A stretch of 64,000 bases of DNA from NCBI GenBank assembly GCA_965215215.1, contig OZ244043.1, positions 1,674,001 through 1,738,000 on the forward strand. Reading direction: 5' to 3'. A program made the position numbers and the translations under genes. The notes below the pieces were generated by a model. The model saw nothing but the letters and a program-made list of their open reading frames with translations, was not told where the DNA came from and ran no database searches. This document shows positions 51,140 to 59,583 of this stretch, in pieces (the first letter of the stretch is position 1; each line of letters begins with the position of its first letter). The stretch comes from CALDTK01 sp965215215. GTDB lineage: Bacteria > Bacteroidota > Bacteroidia > Chitinophagales > Saprospiraceae.

Positions 51140-51973
51140 TTACAACGCGAGTTCGTTTTCGAGCTGTACGAGCAGCGCTCGGCTCTCCGAGTCGATGAGC
51201 GTGCGGGCGTGGAGAAGCTTGCGTTTCGAGAGGTCCATCCGCCAGAGTAGCGCCCTCGTTTCGTCTCGTGCGAGCAGTTCGCCCACGTCGAGACGAGCGG
51301 ATTCGAGCGAGCCCGGGGCCTCCGGAAAGACCTGAAGGGGTTCTTCGGGTTTCCAGGTGGCTATCTCCTCCGGGGAGAAGACCCGCGCCCCGAGGGAGAC
51401 CGGATCGAAAAGATCGAAGAGGGCTCCGGCTTCGTCGCTGAATCGCTCGTTGGACGACTCCTGCGCCCGCACCGAGTTTCGCATGGTTTCTAGGTAGGCC
51501 GTAATGCTCGACCGCAGCGAATCGTCGCTGATGAGGCCGAGGTCCCCGCTCGCCACCAACGCTTCGGCGGTCGAGATCACGGGGCGAAGGATACCCGAGA
51601 GGTAGCTCATGCTGAGCCACCGGGCGAGGGTATCCTCGGGCGGCGGTTCGATCAGGTAGCAGCTTTCCAAGAGCCGCGCCCCGTACCGGTCGTACTTGCG
51701 GGCCACCGAATCGATCCAGTGGGCGTCCCGTTCGGTTTGCCGAAGGTCGGCGGCGAGCTGGCGGAGGTAGCTCTGCTCTTTCTTATGATCGCTACGTCCT
51801 TGCCACCAGGCGTTGATCGCGACGGCCGTTAGCACCCCGAACACCACGATCAAGTATTCGGCGGCGAACCAGCGCAACTTCGCCCGCCAACCCTCTTTTC
51901 CGTCGCGAACAGGCTTGCCTGCGGGGGCTCCCGACTCACCGATCGAAACGTCTTGCCGTTGTGGTTCGCTCAT
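51140..51973 (-). CDS. DUF6090-like membrane-anchored protein
   Basis: 277 residues from the ATG at 51973 (a longer frame reaches 52033). After a polar N-terminus there is one membrane helix in FAAEYLIVVFGVLTAVAINAWWQGRSDHKKEQSYLRQLAADL, the signature of the DUF6090 family common in Bacteroidota. The rest is helical (coiled-coil-like) and acidic. Function is unknown. No operon partner is evident. Confidence 0.72.
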   Translation of the reverse strand: MSEPQRQDVSIGESGAPAGKPVRDGKEGWRAKLRWFAAEYLIVVFGVLTAVAINAWWQGRSDHKKEQSYLRQLAADLRQTERDAHWIDSVARKYDRYGARLLESCYLIEPPPEDTLARWLSMSYLSGILRPVISTAEALVASGDLGLISDDSLRSSITAYLETMRNSVRAQESSNERFSDEAGALFDLFDPVSLGARVFSPEEIATWKPEEPLQVFPEAPGSLESARLDVGELLARDETRALLWRMDLSKRKLLHARTLIDSESRALLVQLENELAL

Positions 51974-52132
51974 AGTTTCACGCGCTTTTCGGGAATTTGA
52001 GAAACCTCTAACCGCTCGCGAATCTCGTGACAATCACGAAAAGGTAGTGGGGCGGCCCCGGCCGGGGGAGCTACCGTAACGCCGGTACCGAATGCTAAAC
52101 CGCCCCGCCGCACCCGGTGTAGCAACCTCGAC

Positions 52133-53134
52133 TTAGCCGGCCGGCTTACCCGTACCCAACAGCCAGCCGACAGCCTCCGCACCCCCGACAATGCTCCAGC
52201 TGTGTGGATGGCGGGTACCATTCGCTCGGTAGCCCTCGCCGGTAGACTGGATGAATTCGACCGCCGGGTGGCCTTGGCGCCGCAGCGCCACGATAAGCGC
52301 CGAAGCTGGTCCAAAATTGCCGTCGCGGGCAGTGCGCCCGCGTTCGGTAACGAGCCAGTCGATGTCTACATCGTGGTAGAGGCGCACCGCGGTATCGCGC
52401 AGCCAACGTTCGTTGCCGGGTTGCTTCAGGTGAGCGGCGAAGGGAGTGGCCTCGAGGAAGGCGGTTGAGTCGGTGGGCAAAGTACCGAGGTTTTGTGCGA
52501 GCGCCGCGGTGGCGAAGCGCGCCTCGTCGATGCCGACCTCCGCCGTGCCGTCTTCGATCTCGCGCTGGAAGTAGTCGCGGATCTCGAACAGATCTACCGG
52601 CGGATCCACCCCGAACACCGCTCGCCACTTAACCGGAGCCCGTTCTCCACGCCGACCACAATCCTCCGCGTAGCGCAGGGCGCGCGTACCACCGGCCGAG
52701 AAGCCACCGATAGACCAGGGGATCTCACTCGCGGTGGGGTGGTTTTCACGAAAGTGGGCGACGGCCCAATCGAGTCGGTCGAGCACGGGTGGGGTGGTCG
52801 CTAGGCGTGGACCGTTACCGAGGAGGACGACCGCCATGCCCGCGTCGACCGCGAGTTTCGGCAGATCGCTTTCGGGTAGAATACTCTCCGGCGCTTGCGC
52901 AAAACCGGACATGAAGAACAGGACTCCGGTGAGGACCTCACGCTCGGGCTTACCGATCAGGTAGTAGTCTTCTGGCTCGGGGCCGAAGGCGACGGTATCG
53001 AGCTGCAGCGAGAGGCTGTTACGGATTACCGGAGTGGCGGGTTCGTCGGGGGTAGACGGCGGGGCGGTCGGATCGCCGCAGGCCAGCAGGCCGCACAGTG
53101 AGATGAGGGCGAAGGTTTGGAAATGAACAAACAC
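52133..53134 (-). CDS. Alpha/beta-hydrolase-like lipoprotein
   Basis: 333 residues from a GTG at 53134 that begins a lipoprotein signal ending LLAC; the frame is open to 53218 but would overlap the Uma2 gene. The nucleophile elbow is GGFSAGG (G-x-S-x-G). A plausible acid region is DIDWLVTERGRTA and the C-terminal His lies in RHPHSWSIV. It is probably an envelope esterase of unknown substrate. The Uma2 gene lies just upstream on the same strand. Confidence 0.7.
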   Translation of the reverse strand: MFVHFQTFALISLCGLLACGDPTAPPSTPDEPATPVIRNSLSLQLDTVAFGPEPEDYYLIGKPEREVLTGVLFFMSGFAQAPESILPESDLPKLAVDAGMAVVLLGNGPRLATTPPVLDRLDWAVAHFRENHPTASEIPWSIGGFSAGGTRALRYAEDCGRRGERAPVKWRAVFGVDPPVDLFEIRDYFQREIEDGTAEVGIDEARFATAALAQNLGTLPTDSTAFLEATPFAAHLKQPGNERWLRDTAVRLYHDVDIDWLVTERGRTARDGNFGPASALIVALRRQGHPAVEFIQSTGEGYRANGTRHPHSWSIVGGAEAVGWLLGTGKPAG

Positions 53135-53177
53135 GCACGTCCTAATTAAGGTACTCAGCCTGGATCGAATCAGCCAT

Positions 53178-53852
53178 TTATCCGACCAATTTGACGGTGT
53201 AAGCCCGCCGCACCCCATCGTCCCAGATCGCGGCGAGCGGGAAGGTGAGCTCCGGCAGCCACACCGAGCGAAACACCTCGTCGCGGTTGAAGCGGACGCC
53301 CTCGCCGAAGTTCTGCCCTTCGTTCACGTAACGGATGAGCGTAGGCCCTTCGGTATCGATTACCCAGTACTCGTGCGTGCCAGCGTAAGCATATTCGTCT
53401 TTCTTTTTGCCTAAGTCGCGGGCACGCGTGCGGGGCGAAAGCACCTCGACCACGAGGTCGGGCCGCGGGTAAAGAAGTAGGTCACTCGCGAAGCGGTGGT
53501 CGGCCGCACGCCATACGCACACATCGGGCTCAAAGTTGTCGCGCTCCAACTCGATCATCGCTTTCTCGACGCGGACCAGCAGGCGCTCGCGGAAGAGACT
53601 GAAGCTATCGAGCACCGCACAGAGCCCTTGCGCGATCAGGTTATGAATCTCCCGGGCCGGGGAGTGGTACACAGCCTCACCGTCGATCCACTCGGCCTTG
53701 ACCTCGGGCGAGAGCGACTCGACGAACTGCCGTCGGCGCTGCTGCTCCTCGCGGTGGGCCTCCTCAAAGGCCTCGACGAAAGCTTTCGGGTCGCGTACGC
53801 GTCGGAGGGTTTCGTGGGCTAAGGTGTGGGTAGCGTGATCGGGCCGGGCCAT
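53178..53852 (-). CDS. Uma2 family endonuclease-like protein (DUF820)
   Basis: 224 residues of the PD-(D/E)XK superfamily. Blocks typical of Uma2 are seen: DGEAVYHSPAREIHNLI, ERDNFEPDVCVW (catalytic Asp), PDLVVEVLSPRTRARDLGKKKDEY (Glu/Ser core) and YWVIDTEGPTLIRY. Uma2 genes are abundant in cyanobacteria and other complex bacteria; most have no proven function. It lies between a Xre/RES toxin-antitoxin pair and a lipoprotein gene, on the same strand as both. Confidence 0.88.
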   Translation of the reverse strand: MARPDHATHTLAHETLRRVRDPKAFVEAFEEAHREEQQRRRQFVESLSPEVKAEWIDGEAVYHSPAREIHNLIAQGLCAVLDSFSLFRERLLVRVEKAMIELERDNFEPDVCVWRAADHRFASDLLLYPRPDLVVEVLSPRTRARDLGKKKDEYAYAGTHEYWVIDTEGPTLIRYVNEGQNFGEGVRFNRDEVFRSVWLPELTFPLAAIWDDGVRRAYTVKLVG

Positions 53853-53903
53853 TCGACTAAGGTAACGCCGAAAGGGTGGGGGCGTTTTAGAACGAATTAA
53901 TGT

Positions 53904-54341
53904 CTATCTATGGAGACGTCGATCAACGAGCTGGACGAAGGTTTCCCTAACCTTTACCTGGTGATCATAATGTCGGCAGCCGGGATTCAGAACGAGATTG
54001 CGATCGTCGCGAACGACGATCGAAGGCACCCAGAAGCCCAGACACGCAGAATCTCGCAGCAGGGCAGTTCCCTGTTGTTGAGACTCAGCTCGTAGCTCCG
54101 GCACCTCGTCAATTGCGCGCAGGTTTCCGGCGACCTCGATGACGGTCACGGTGTAGTCGACCGGGAAATCAGCCTTGTCACCAATATGGACTAAATTTTC
54201 GAGCAGCGTAAGCGCTACGCTAGACGCCGTGTACAGGGCGGGCACGCCGCGTTCGTTCCACCTCCCCCCGTAGCGCTTTGCGCCCTCCCCACTAAGATCA
54301 GCAGCGTACTTCGGCGGAGTGGCACGGTAAACGACGAACAC
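53904..54341 (-). CDS. RES domain toxin
   Basis: 145 residues with all three residues that name the family: Arg27 in YGGRWNERG, Glu48 in LTLLENLVH and Ser107 in WVPSIVV. RES toxins of Xre-RES modules degrade NAD+ and stop growth. The start is a GTG 2 bp after the antitoxin TAA. The order antitoxin then toxin is the normal one. Confidence 0.9.
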   Translation of the reverse strand: MFVVYRATPPKYAADLSGEGAKRYGGRWNERGVPALYTASSVALTLLENLVHIGDKADFPVDYTVTVIEVAGNLRAIDEVPELRAESQQQGTALLRDSACLGFWVPSIVVRDDRNLVLNPGCRHYDHQVKVRETFVQLVDRRLHR

Positions 54342-54343
54342 GC

Positions 54344-54766
54344 TTACGCGAAAACGCCGTGCGCGAAGCGACCGATTACGTCGCGGACGAGTCCCCGCCC
54401 CGTGGAAGTAGACAGAAGCTGCAGTGGGGTCTCGTCACCGAGGGCCGCGTTAGGACGACGTGTCCAGCGCTTTACTTTCTCGTCGTCGCCAAACACCTCG
54501 CTGGCGAAGGCGAACACCCTGGCAACCTCCAGTAGGTTGGCTGAGTCCGCAGGCCCGAGTGGCTCACCGTTACTGCGCCGTCGCTGGAGGGTACGACGAT
54601 TGAGCGAGAGAAGACTTAGGACATCCTGGTCCGTCAGCGCGTAACGGTGCTGAAGCTTTGCGACTTGCTCCATCGTAATACCCGCGCGTTCGAGGCTGAG
54701 CAACTCGTAAGCCCGCCCGTCGTCGGTAGCGGTTGACTGAAGGAGATCGAGGTACGTACGAAGCAC
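54344..54766 (-). CDS. Xre/MbcA/ParS-type antitoxin of the RES toxin
   Basis: 140 residues. The N-terminal Xre-like HTH (ALTDQDVLSLLSLNRRTLQRRRSNGEPL) and the C-terminal DUF2384 toxin-binding domain (ARVFAFASEVFGDDEKVKRWTRRPNAAL ... TSTGRGLVRDVIGRFAHGVFA) are complete. It should neutralise the RES toxin and repress the operon. Its last codons and TAA stop are formed by a mini-hairpin repeat (54342-54355) that spans the gene junction. Confidence 0.9.
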   Translation of the reverse strand: MLRTYLDLLQSTATDDGRAYELLSLERAGITMEQVAKLQHRYALTDQDVLSLLSLNRRTLQRRRSNGEPLGPADSANLLEVARVFAFASEVFGDDEKVKRWTRRPNAALGDETPLQLLSTSTGRGLVRDVIGRFAHGVFA

Positions 54767-54877
54767 TTTGTCGCTAATATAACGCCAAAATACGCGGAGC
54801 GTTGTGCGTATATCGTCCGACTATGACTAAGACGCGAACCTTCAAGCCTCACACTGGGACTAGGGGGCGACAGTTAA

Positions 54878-55348
54878 TTAATAGCTACTTCCAGCATCAA
54901 CCGCCGGCCACCACATCGGCCCCACCGCAAGGAGCAAAACGATGACGTTTCCTACTACATTCGAAGGGGCGCCCGCGGCGACCGAACCCACGGAGTCGAG
55001 CACGAACCAAGCGACCAGTCCGACCACCACGCTGCGGCGCACCCCTTCCGGGGCCGAATCGTACACCCAAGCCCGCAGCGCGTAAATCGTAAGTCCCCAA
55101 CCAAGCAGAAAGCCCCCGGCAACGGCGGAGAGGAAGCGAGTGGTTTGGGCGGCGTAGTCCTGCTGCCCGTCGAGCGGCCAGTCGAGCAGGTCGAGCGTCC
55201 AGGCAGCGGGTCCAGAGGTGGCGAGCTCGCTGCCGAGGGCGAAGACCGGCCCGAAGCTTCCGACCACCACGGCCGTCACGGTGAGGTAGCTACGGTAGCG
55301 TGCTCGGGTGCGCCATCCGGCTCCGGGCGGTTGTGAAATTGCGCTCAT
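54878..55348 (-). CDS. Four-helix membrane protein of unknown function
   Basis: 156 residues with four hydrophobic segments: YLTVTAVVVGSFGPVFALG, FLSAVAGGFLLGWGLTIYAL, VVVGLVAWFVLDSVGSV and VVGNVIVLLLAVGPMWW. I know no family name for it, though similar small proteins sit beside TetR regulators. It follows the TetR gene at 67 bp on the same strand and may be its target. Confidence 0.6.
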   Translation of the reverse strand: MSAISQPPGAGWRTRARYRSYLTVTAVVVGSFGPVFALGSELATSGPAAWTLDLLDWPLDGQQDYAAQTTRFLSAVAGGFLLGWGLTIYALRAWVYDSAPEGVRRSVVVGLVAWFVLDSVGSVAAGAPSNVVGNVIVLLLAVGPMWWPAVDAGSSY

Positions 55349-55415
55349 ACTCGGTGGACCTCTGGTGAGACCGCAAGGCTAGCGTGGGGCCGGCGGGCGG
55401 TGTAGACGCCACCGT

Positions 55416-55976
55416 CTAACTGGACCCTTTTGAGGTCGCCACGCCCGCGCACAGTTGCTGCACCGTACCCCGGAGGGTCGCGAAGTACGCGAGCAACCAC
55501 GTCCGGTTGAGGTTGCCTTCGGTAAGCTGCAGGAAGAAGTTCTCAATGCTAAGGCGTAAGACCAACTCCGCGAGGTGCAGGTGCCCGGGAAGCCCGAGGA
55601 TTTTCCCCCACAGGGGCATCACCAGCGGGATGGCTCGCTCGCTGGTGCTCCCAAAACAGCCGGCAAACCGCAGGTCCTCCGGGTGCAGGAGCAGTTGCCG
55701 GCTGAAGAGAATATCCTCGCGGTACTCCAGGATGACTTCCACGAGCTCAGCGGCACTCCCGCTCGCGGCTTCCTCCTCGACCACGCGCGCGTAGCGCTCG
55801 GCGTGCGCTTGGAGGAGCAGTTCGGTATAGCGCTCGAGATCGCCGAAGAGGTGGTAAAAGGACGACTTGTTCTTGCCCACCGCGCGGGCGAGCGGCTCCA
55901 CCCGCAGCGCGGACGGTCCGAGGGCCGCGAAGCGCGCGTAGCCAGTCTCGAGCCAGGGTTGGGCGGCGGGGGTCAC
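55416..55976 (-). CDS. TetR/AcrR family regulator
   Basis: 186 residues. The N-terminal HTH is readable: GYARFAALGPSALRVEPLARAVGKNKSSFYHLFGDLERY, with the recognition helix KNKSSFYHLF. The C-terminal all-helical part would bind a ligand and dimerise. It is upstream of and probably cotranscribed with the four-helix membrane protein. The 135 bp between it and the next upstream gene hold a large inverted repeat. Confidence 0.85.
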   Translation of the reverse strand: MTPAAQPWLETGYARFAALGPSALRVEPLARAVGKNKSSFYHLFGDLERYTELLLQAHAERYARVVEEEAASGSAAELVEVILEYREDILFSRQLLLHPEDLRFAGCFGSTSERAIPLVMPLWGKILGLPGHLHLAELVLRLSIENFFLQLTEGNLNRTWLLAYFATLRGTVQQLCAGVATSKGSS

Positions 55977-56025
55977 GCGAGGAAGGTAGGGAGCGGCGGG
56001 CGAGGAACCTCGCAGTTAGCGTGGC

Positions 56026-56103
56026 GTTAGGCGAGTTCCGCTCGTGCCACACGGTGATAGGAGAGCCGTTGTTTCCCGGGCACACGAGCGGAGCTCGCCT
56101 AAC
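56026..56103. repeat. Large inverted repeat upstream of the TetR gene
   Basis: Two 21-nt arms (start GTTAGGCGAG; end CTCGCCTAAC) pair with one T-G exception; one more C-G pair closes the base. The loop is 36 nt. It lies between the 3' end of the five-repeat protein gene and the start of the TetR gene, so it may be a terminator, an operator or a small mobile repeat. Confidence 0.75.
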
Positions 56104-56111
56104 GTGCCCAC

Positions 56112-57656
56112 CTAATCCCCCTCCCCACAAACCGCATCCGCCGGCCGCTCGGGCATCTTGTACTCCACCATCAACTCGTCTACCCGCGCGTCGTAGGTAG
56201 AATCGGACGACGTCTCCAGCTGGGCGATCTCGTCGAGCACGGCGAAGCGGCAATCCCAGACCTTGAGGCGGAGCCGTTGCACGCGGCACTCGAGCTCCGG
56301 GTAGTACTTGAAGTCGAACCGTTTGGTCACCCGCTCGATCTGCTCGAGGTACGGCACGGCGCCCTCGCAGTCGGCCGTGAGCCCGCGCATCGTCCAGTCC
56401 TTGACCAGCTGGACGTTGTCGCAGTACTTGTCCGTCGACCCGTAGTCGGAGAGCAGCTTGTCGTCGTTGGCCACGAAGAAGGTCCAGACCTCCTCGATGC
56501 TGGCGCCGTTGGCTACGTAGAGTTCGCCCAACCCCGCCAACTCCTTGATCTTGTCCTTCGTCTCCTTCGACAACGGCGTTTTGGTCGCCCGCCGCAGCGA
56601 GTCGATGGTCTGCAGCCGCGACTCCGCCATCCCGCACACGAAGGCGTAGCCGTCCAGCAAGTACGCTTGGATCAGCGGCTCGACCGCGCAGTAGGTGTAG
56701 CCGTAGCGCAGGGAGATGTCGACCTTGCCCTCGGCGAGGAAATCCTGCCAGGTCGTGTTCAGTTTCGTGAGCTCGCCGTCCAGCCGCTCGACCGCCGCGC
56801 GCAACCGATCTACGCCGTCCTCGAACTCCACCGTCGAGATCGCGGGTGCCGCCGCCATGAGCTCGTCGAGCTCCTCGAGGGACGCGCGACCCGCCCCGCA
56901 CGGATCGTGCAGTCCCCTCAGCACGAGCTCCTTGATTTTGAACTCCGGGTTGCACGTGTACGTCGGCAACACGGGCGCGAAGCCCGGCGAGGTGTTCGTG
57001 GCCACGAACTCGTCCCAGGCCTTGGCCAACTTCGGCAACCCGGCGAAGAACGCCTTCATGTCCGCTACGCGCGGTCCGAGGCCCTCCACGTCGGACATCT
57101 TGAGGCTCGTTTTCTCGGCGAGTCGCAGGGTGCGGGTTTCGAAGATTTCGGTTGCCTTCGGCAAGTCTCCCCCGCACAGGTAGTCGTAGGCGGTCATGTA
57201 GGTGAGCTTGGCCGCCGTTTGCTTCTCGCAGAGCTTGCTGGCGCGTTCGATCGTCTCCAGGTCGTCGAGCGCCACCTCGTCGGTGCGCAAAAAGATCTTC
57301 CAGAGGCTATCGACGGTGTAGAAGGCGCTGATCTGCGTTTTCAATCCCGCGTACCGGGGCGCGTAGCCGGCGACCGACTCCCGGAACTCCGGTGTGTAGG
57401 TGGCGATCTCCTCGACGAGGGTCTCGGCCTTGGGCACGTCGGTTTCGCAGAAGGCGTTGTTCGTGTAGATCAAAAGGTACTTGAGGAAGTCCTCGGGATC
57501 GGAGCGCTTGTCGGGCCGCGCGAGCGCGCTCACGTTGGAGACCCGGTTGTTCTGCAGAAACTCCACCCACGTCTCGTCGAAGCTCTGGGCGAAGGTGAGC
57601 GTGGCGCAGCCCCAAGCGAGGGCGAGCAGCGCGCAGCGACGGTAGATCAATTTCAT
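56112..57656 (-). CDS. Secreted protein with five Trp/Cys repeats
   Basis: 514 residues with a signal peptide (CALLALAWGCATLTFAQ). Five repeats of about 90 residues start with a W-x2-F core at Trp30, 119, 214, 303 and 391 (TWVEFLQNN, LWKIFLRTD, AWDEFVATN, TWQDFLAEG, VWTFFVAND). Each is followed by a pair of Cys about 25-30 and 40-50 residues later and by a helix rich in Glu/Leu. The Cys pairs probably form disulfides after export. No known family is recognised. It is likely a periplasmic or surface helical-repeat protein. Confidence 0.72.
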   Translation of the reverse strand: MKLIYRRCALLALAWGCATLTFAQSFDETWVEFLQNNRVSNVSALARPDKRSDPEDFLKYLLIYTNNAFCETDVPKAETLVEEIATYTPEFRESVAGYAPRYAGLKTQISAFYTVDSLWKIFLRTDEVALDDLETIERASKLCEKQTAAKLTYMTAYDYLCGGDLPKATEIFETRTLRLAEKTSLKMSDVEGLGPRVADMKAFFAGLPKLAKAWDEFVATNTSPGFAPVLPTYTCNPEFKIKELVLRGLHDPCGAGRASLEELDELMAAAPAISTVEFEDGVDRLRAAVERLDGELTKLNTTWQDFLAEGKVDISLRYGYTYCAVEPLIQAYLLDGYAFVCGMAESRLQTIDSLRRATKTPLSKETKDKIKELAGLGELYVANGASIEEVWTFFVANDDKLLSDYGSTDKYCDNVQLVKDWTMRGLTADCEGAVPYLEQIERVTKRFDFKYYPELECRVQRLRLKVWDCRFAVLDEIAQLETSSDSTYDARVDELMVEYKMPERPADAVCGEGD

Positions 57657-57848
57657 ACGGGAAGATTAGCGCTTCCACACGGATCGCCGGCGGCTGCCGG
57701 GGTGGAGGCAAAACGAAAACAGTGCGCGGGCGGGGTAGCGTACGGATCGAGTTGTTAAGCTAATGCAGTGGTGTGGATGGGGGGCGCATTGGCTGTTGGA
57801 GGGGGATTGTACGAAATTAGGACTTTTACAGGTGCAAATCCCTCGCCC

Positions 57849-59408
57849 ATGCTCTACTCCCTCGGCTACCAGGACTTCCGAACGCTGCGCGAGGACGGCC
57901 GCACCTACGTCGACAAGACCGCCGAGATCGCGCGCGTCCTGGAGCTCAACAAGTACCTGTTCCTCGCGCGGCCACGGCGCTTTGGGAAGTCGCTTACGGT
58001 TTCGACCCTCGCCGAGCTCCACTCCGGCGACCGGGCGCTGTTCGGGGGACTCTGGGCGCACGGGCACTGGGACTTCGAAGCGCGGCACAGCAACGTGGTG
58101 TGGTTGCAGTTTGCGAGCTCCCACTTCATGAGCGAGGGGCTCGAAGCCGGCCTGCACAACATGCTCGACCGGAACGCGGAGCGCCTCGGCGTGGACCTAC
58201 CCGCCCGCAGCGCAGCGAGCCCGTCCAAGCGATTTGCGGAGTTACTACGCTCAGCCGCCACCTCTTCGCCTTCCGGCAAAACGGTCCTCCTCATCGACGA
58301 ATACGACAAGCCCATCGTGCAGTACATCGGCGAGCGCGAGGGGGAGGAGGGCGAGCTGTTGCTGACGAAAGCCCGCGCGCACCGCGATCAGCTCAAGGCC
58401 TTTTACGCGGTGCTCAAGGATGCAGACCCGCACCTACAGTTGGTCTTTATCACGGGAGTCTCGGCTTTCGCGCAAGTGTCCATCTTCTCGGATCTCAACA
58501 ATGTTACGAACTTGAGCTTGCACCGCGCGGCGGGAACGCTCGTCGGGATTACGCAGGAAGAGGTAGACGCTACCTACGGGGTTCCGCTCGCCGCGACCGG
58601 GGTAGATCGGGCGGAAGTGAGACGCTGGTACAACGGCTACCGGTTCGCGCAGGGAGCCGAACGCGTCTACAATCCGTGGTCCCTGCAATCCTTCCTCCAG
58701 CAGGGCCTGTTGGAGGGTTTCTGGTACGCGACCGGTACACCGACCTGGCTGCTCAAGCGCATCGCCAATGTCGAAGAGTTCAATCCTTCCTGCTCCAAAG
58801 TCGGTCTCCAAACCTTACTCGGATTCGATCTCGACCGCGTTGCCCCCCTGAGCCTACTCTTCCAAACGGGTTACCTAACTATCGCCGACACCCCGGTCCG
58901 CCATAACGTCTACACCCTCGACTTCCCCAACCTGGAAGTCCGCGAAGCATTCGACCTCGGGCTCCTCGACGTACTCACGGGCTCCCCCGATGGGAATGCC
59001 CGAGTGCGGACCCTCGGATTGGAGGAGGCGCTCGAAGCCGGCGACCTCACCCGCGTCATCGCCCTCATCGACGCCACGCTGGCCGACGTCCCCCACCAGC
59101 TCTGGGCCTCCCAGCGCGAGGCCGCGTACCACATGATCGTCCACGTGATGTTCCGCACGGTGGGCGTCTACCTGCAGTCGGAGGTGTCGAGCGCGCGCGG
59201 TCGCGCCGACGCGATCGTGGAGACGGCCGGGCGCATCTACGGCTTCGAGTTCAAAGTCGGGGCTTCCGCGGAGGAAGCCCTCGCCCAAATCCGCGAGCGC
59301 GGCTACCTAGCCAAGTACGCCGACGATCCACGGCCGCGCGTGGCCGTCGGCGTGAGCTTCGACCCCGAGCGCCGCTGCGTGGGGGCGTGGCGGGGGGAGG
59401 AGGTTTGA
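57849..59408 (+). CDS. AAA-ATPase-like / PD-(D/E)XK nuclease fusion protein
   Basis: 519 residues from the ATG at 57849. The N-terminal AAA_ATPase-like domain has YVDKTAEIARVLELNKYLFLARPRRFGKSLTVSTL with P-loop RPRRFGKSL (41-49) and VLLIDEYDKPI as Walker B. The C-terminus has the nuclease-superfamily signature GRADAIVETAGRIYGFEFKVG (D ... E-x-K) and EEALAQIRERGYLAKY. Such proteins are numerous in Bacteroidota, often as multicopy genes of unknown, possibly mobile or defence-related, function. A mini-hairpin variant (58268-58282) lies just before Walker B. Confidence 0.88.
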   Translation: MLYSLGYQDFRTLREDGRTYVDKTAEIARVLELNKYLFLARPRRFGKSLTVSTLAELHSGDRALFGGLWAHGHWDFEARHSNVVWLQFASSHFMSEGLEAGLHNMLDRNAERLGVDLPARSAASPSKRFAELLRSAATSSPSGKTVLLIDEYDKPIVQYIGEREGEEGELLLTKARAHRDQLKAFYAVLKDADPHLQLVFITGVSAFAQVSIFSDLNNVTNLSLHRAAGTLVGITQEEVDATYGVPLAATGVDRAEVRRWYNGYRFAQGAERVYNPWSLQSFLQQGLLEGFWYATGTPTWLLKRIANVEEFNPSCSKVGLQTLLGFDLDRVAPLSLLFQTGYLTIADTPVRHNVYTLDFPNLEVREAFDLGLLDVLTGSPDGNARVRTLGLEEALEAGDLTRVIALIDATLADVPHQLWASQREAAYHMIVHVMFRTVGVYLQSEVSSARGRADAIVETAGRIYGFEFKVGASAEEALAQIRERGYLAKYADDPRPRVAVGVSFDPERRCVGAWRGEEV

Positions 59409-59555
59409 GAGCCTCGTTTACTACCCTTCGTACTAAGCGTCTTACCGACCGTCATGCGGAGAAGCATCCAGGACCTCTATCGGCCCGTTCAGCCGGCCGT
59501 GCTGCACACAGACGAAGTGACCTATAGCGAGATTCGCCCGAGCCCAACGAAACGA

Positions 59556-59583
59556 GGGCGGCACCCCGCCCGGAGTGCCGCCC
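59556..59583 (-). terminator. Hairpin after the T9SS cargo gene
   Basis: A perfect 9-bp stem (GGGCGGCAC / GTGCCGCCC) with a 10-nt loop lies 49 bp beyond the stop of the gene at 59632. On the minus strand it is followed by TCGTTTCGTT. Confidence 0.6.

Noticed and set aside
59454..59560. Possible 5' remnant of an AraC-type regulator (VTYSEIRPSP)
   Set aside because: Only about 30 codons resemble such a start and they run into a terminator hairpin; too short to support.
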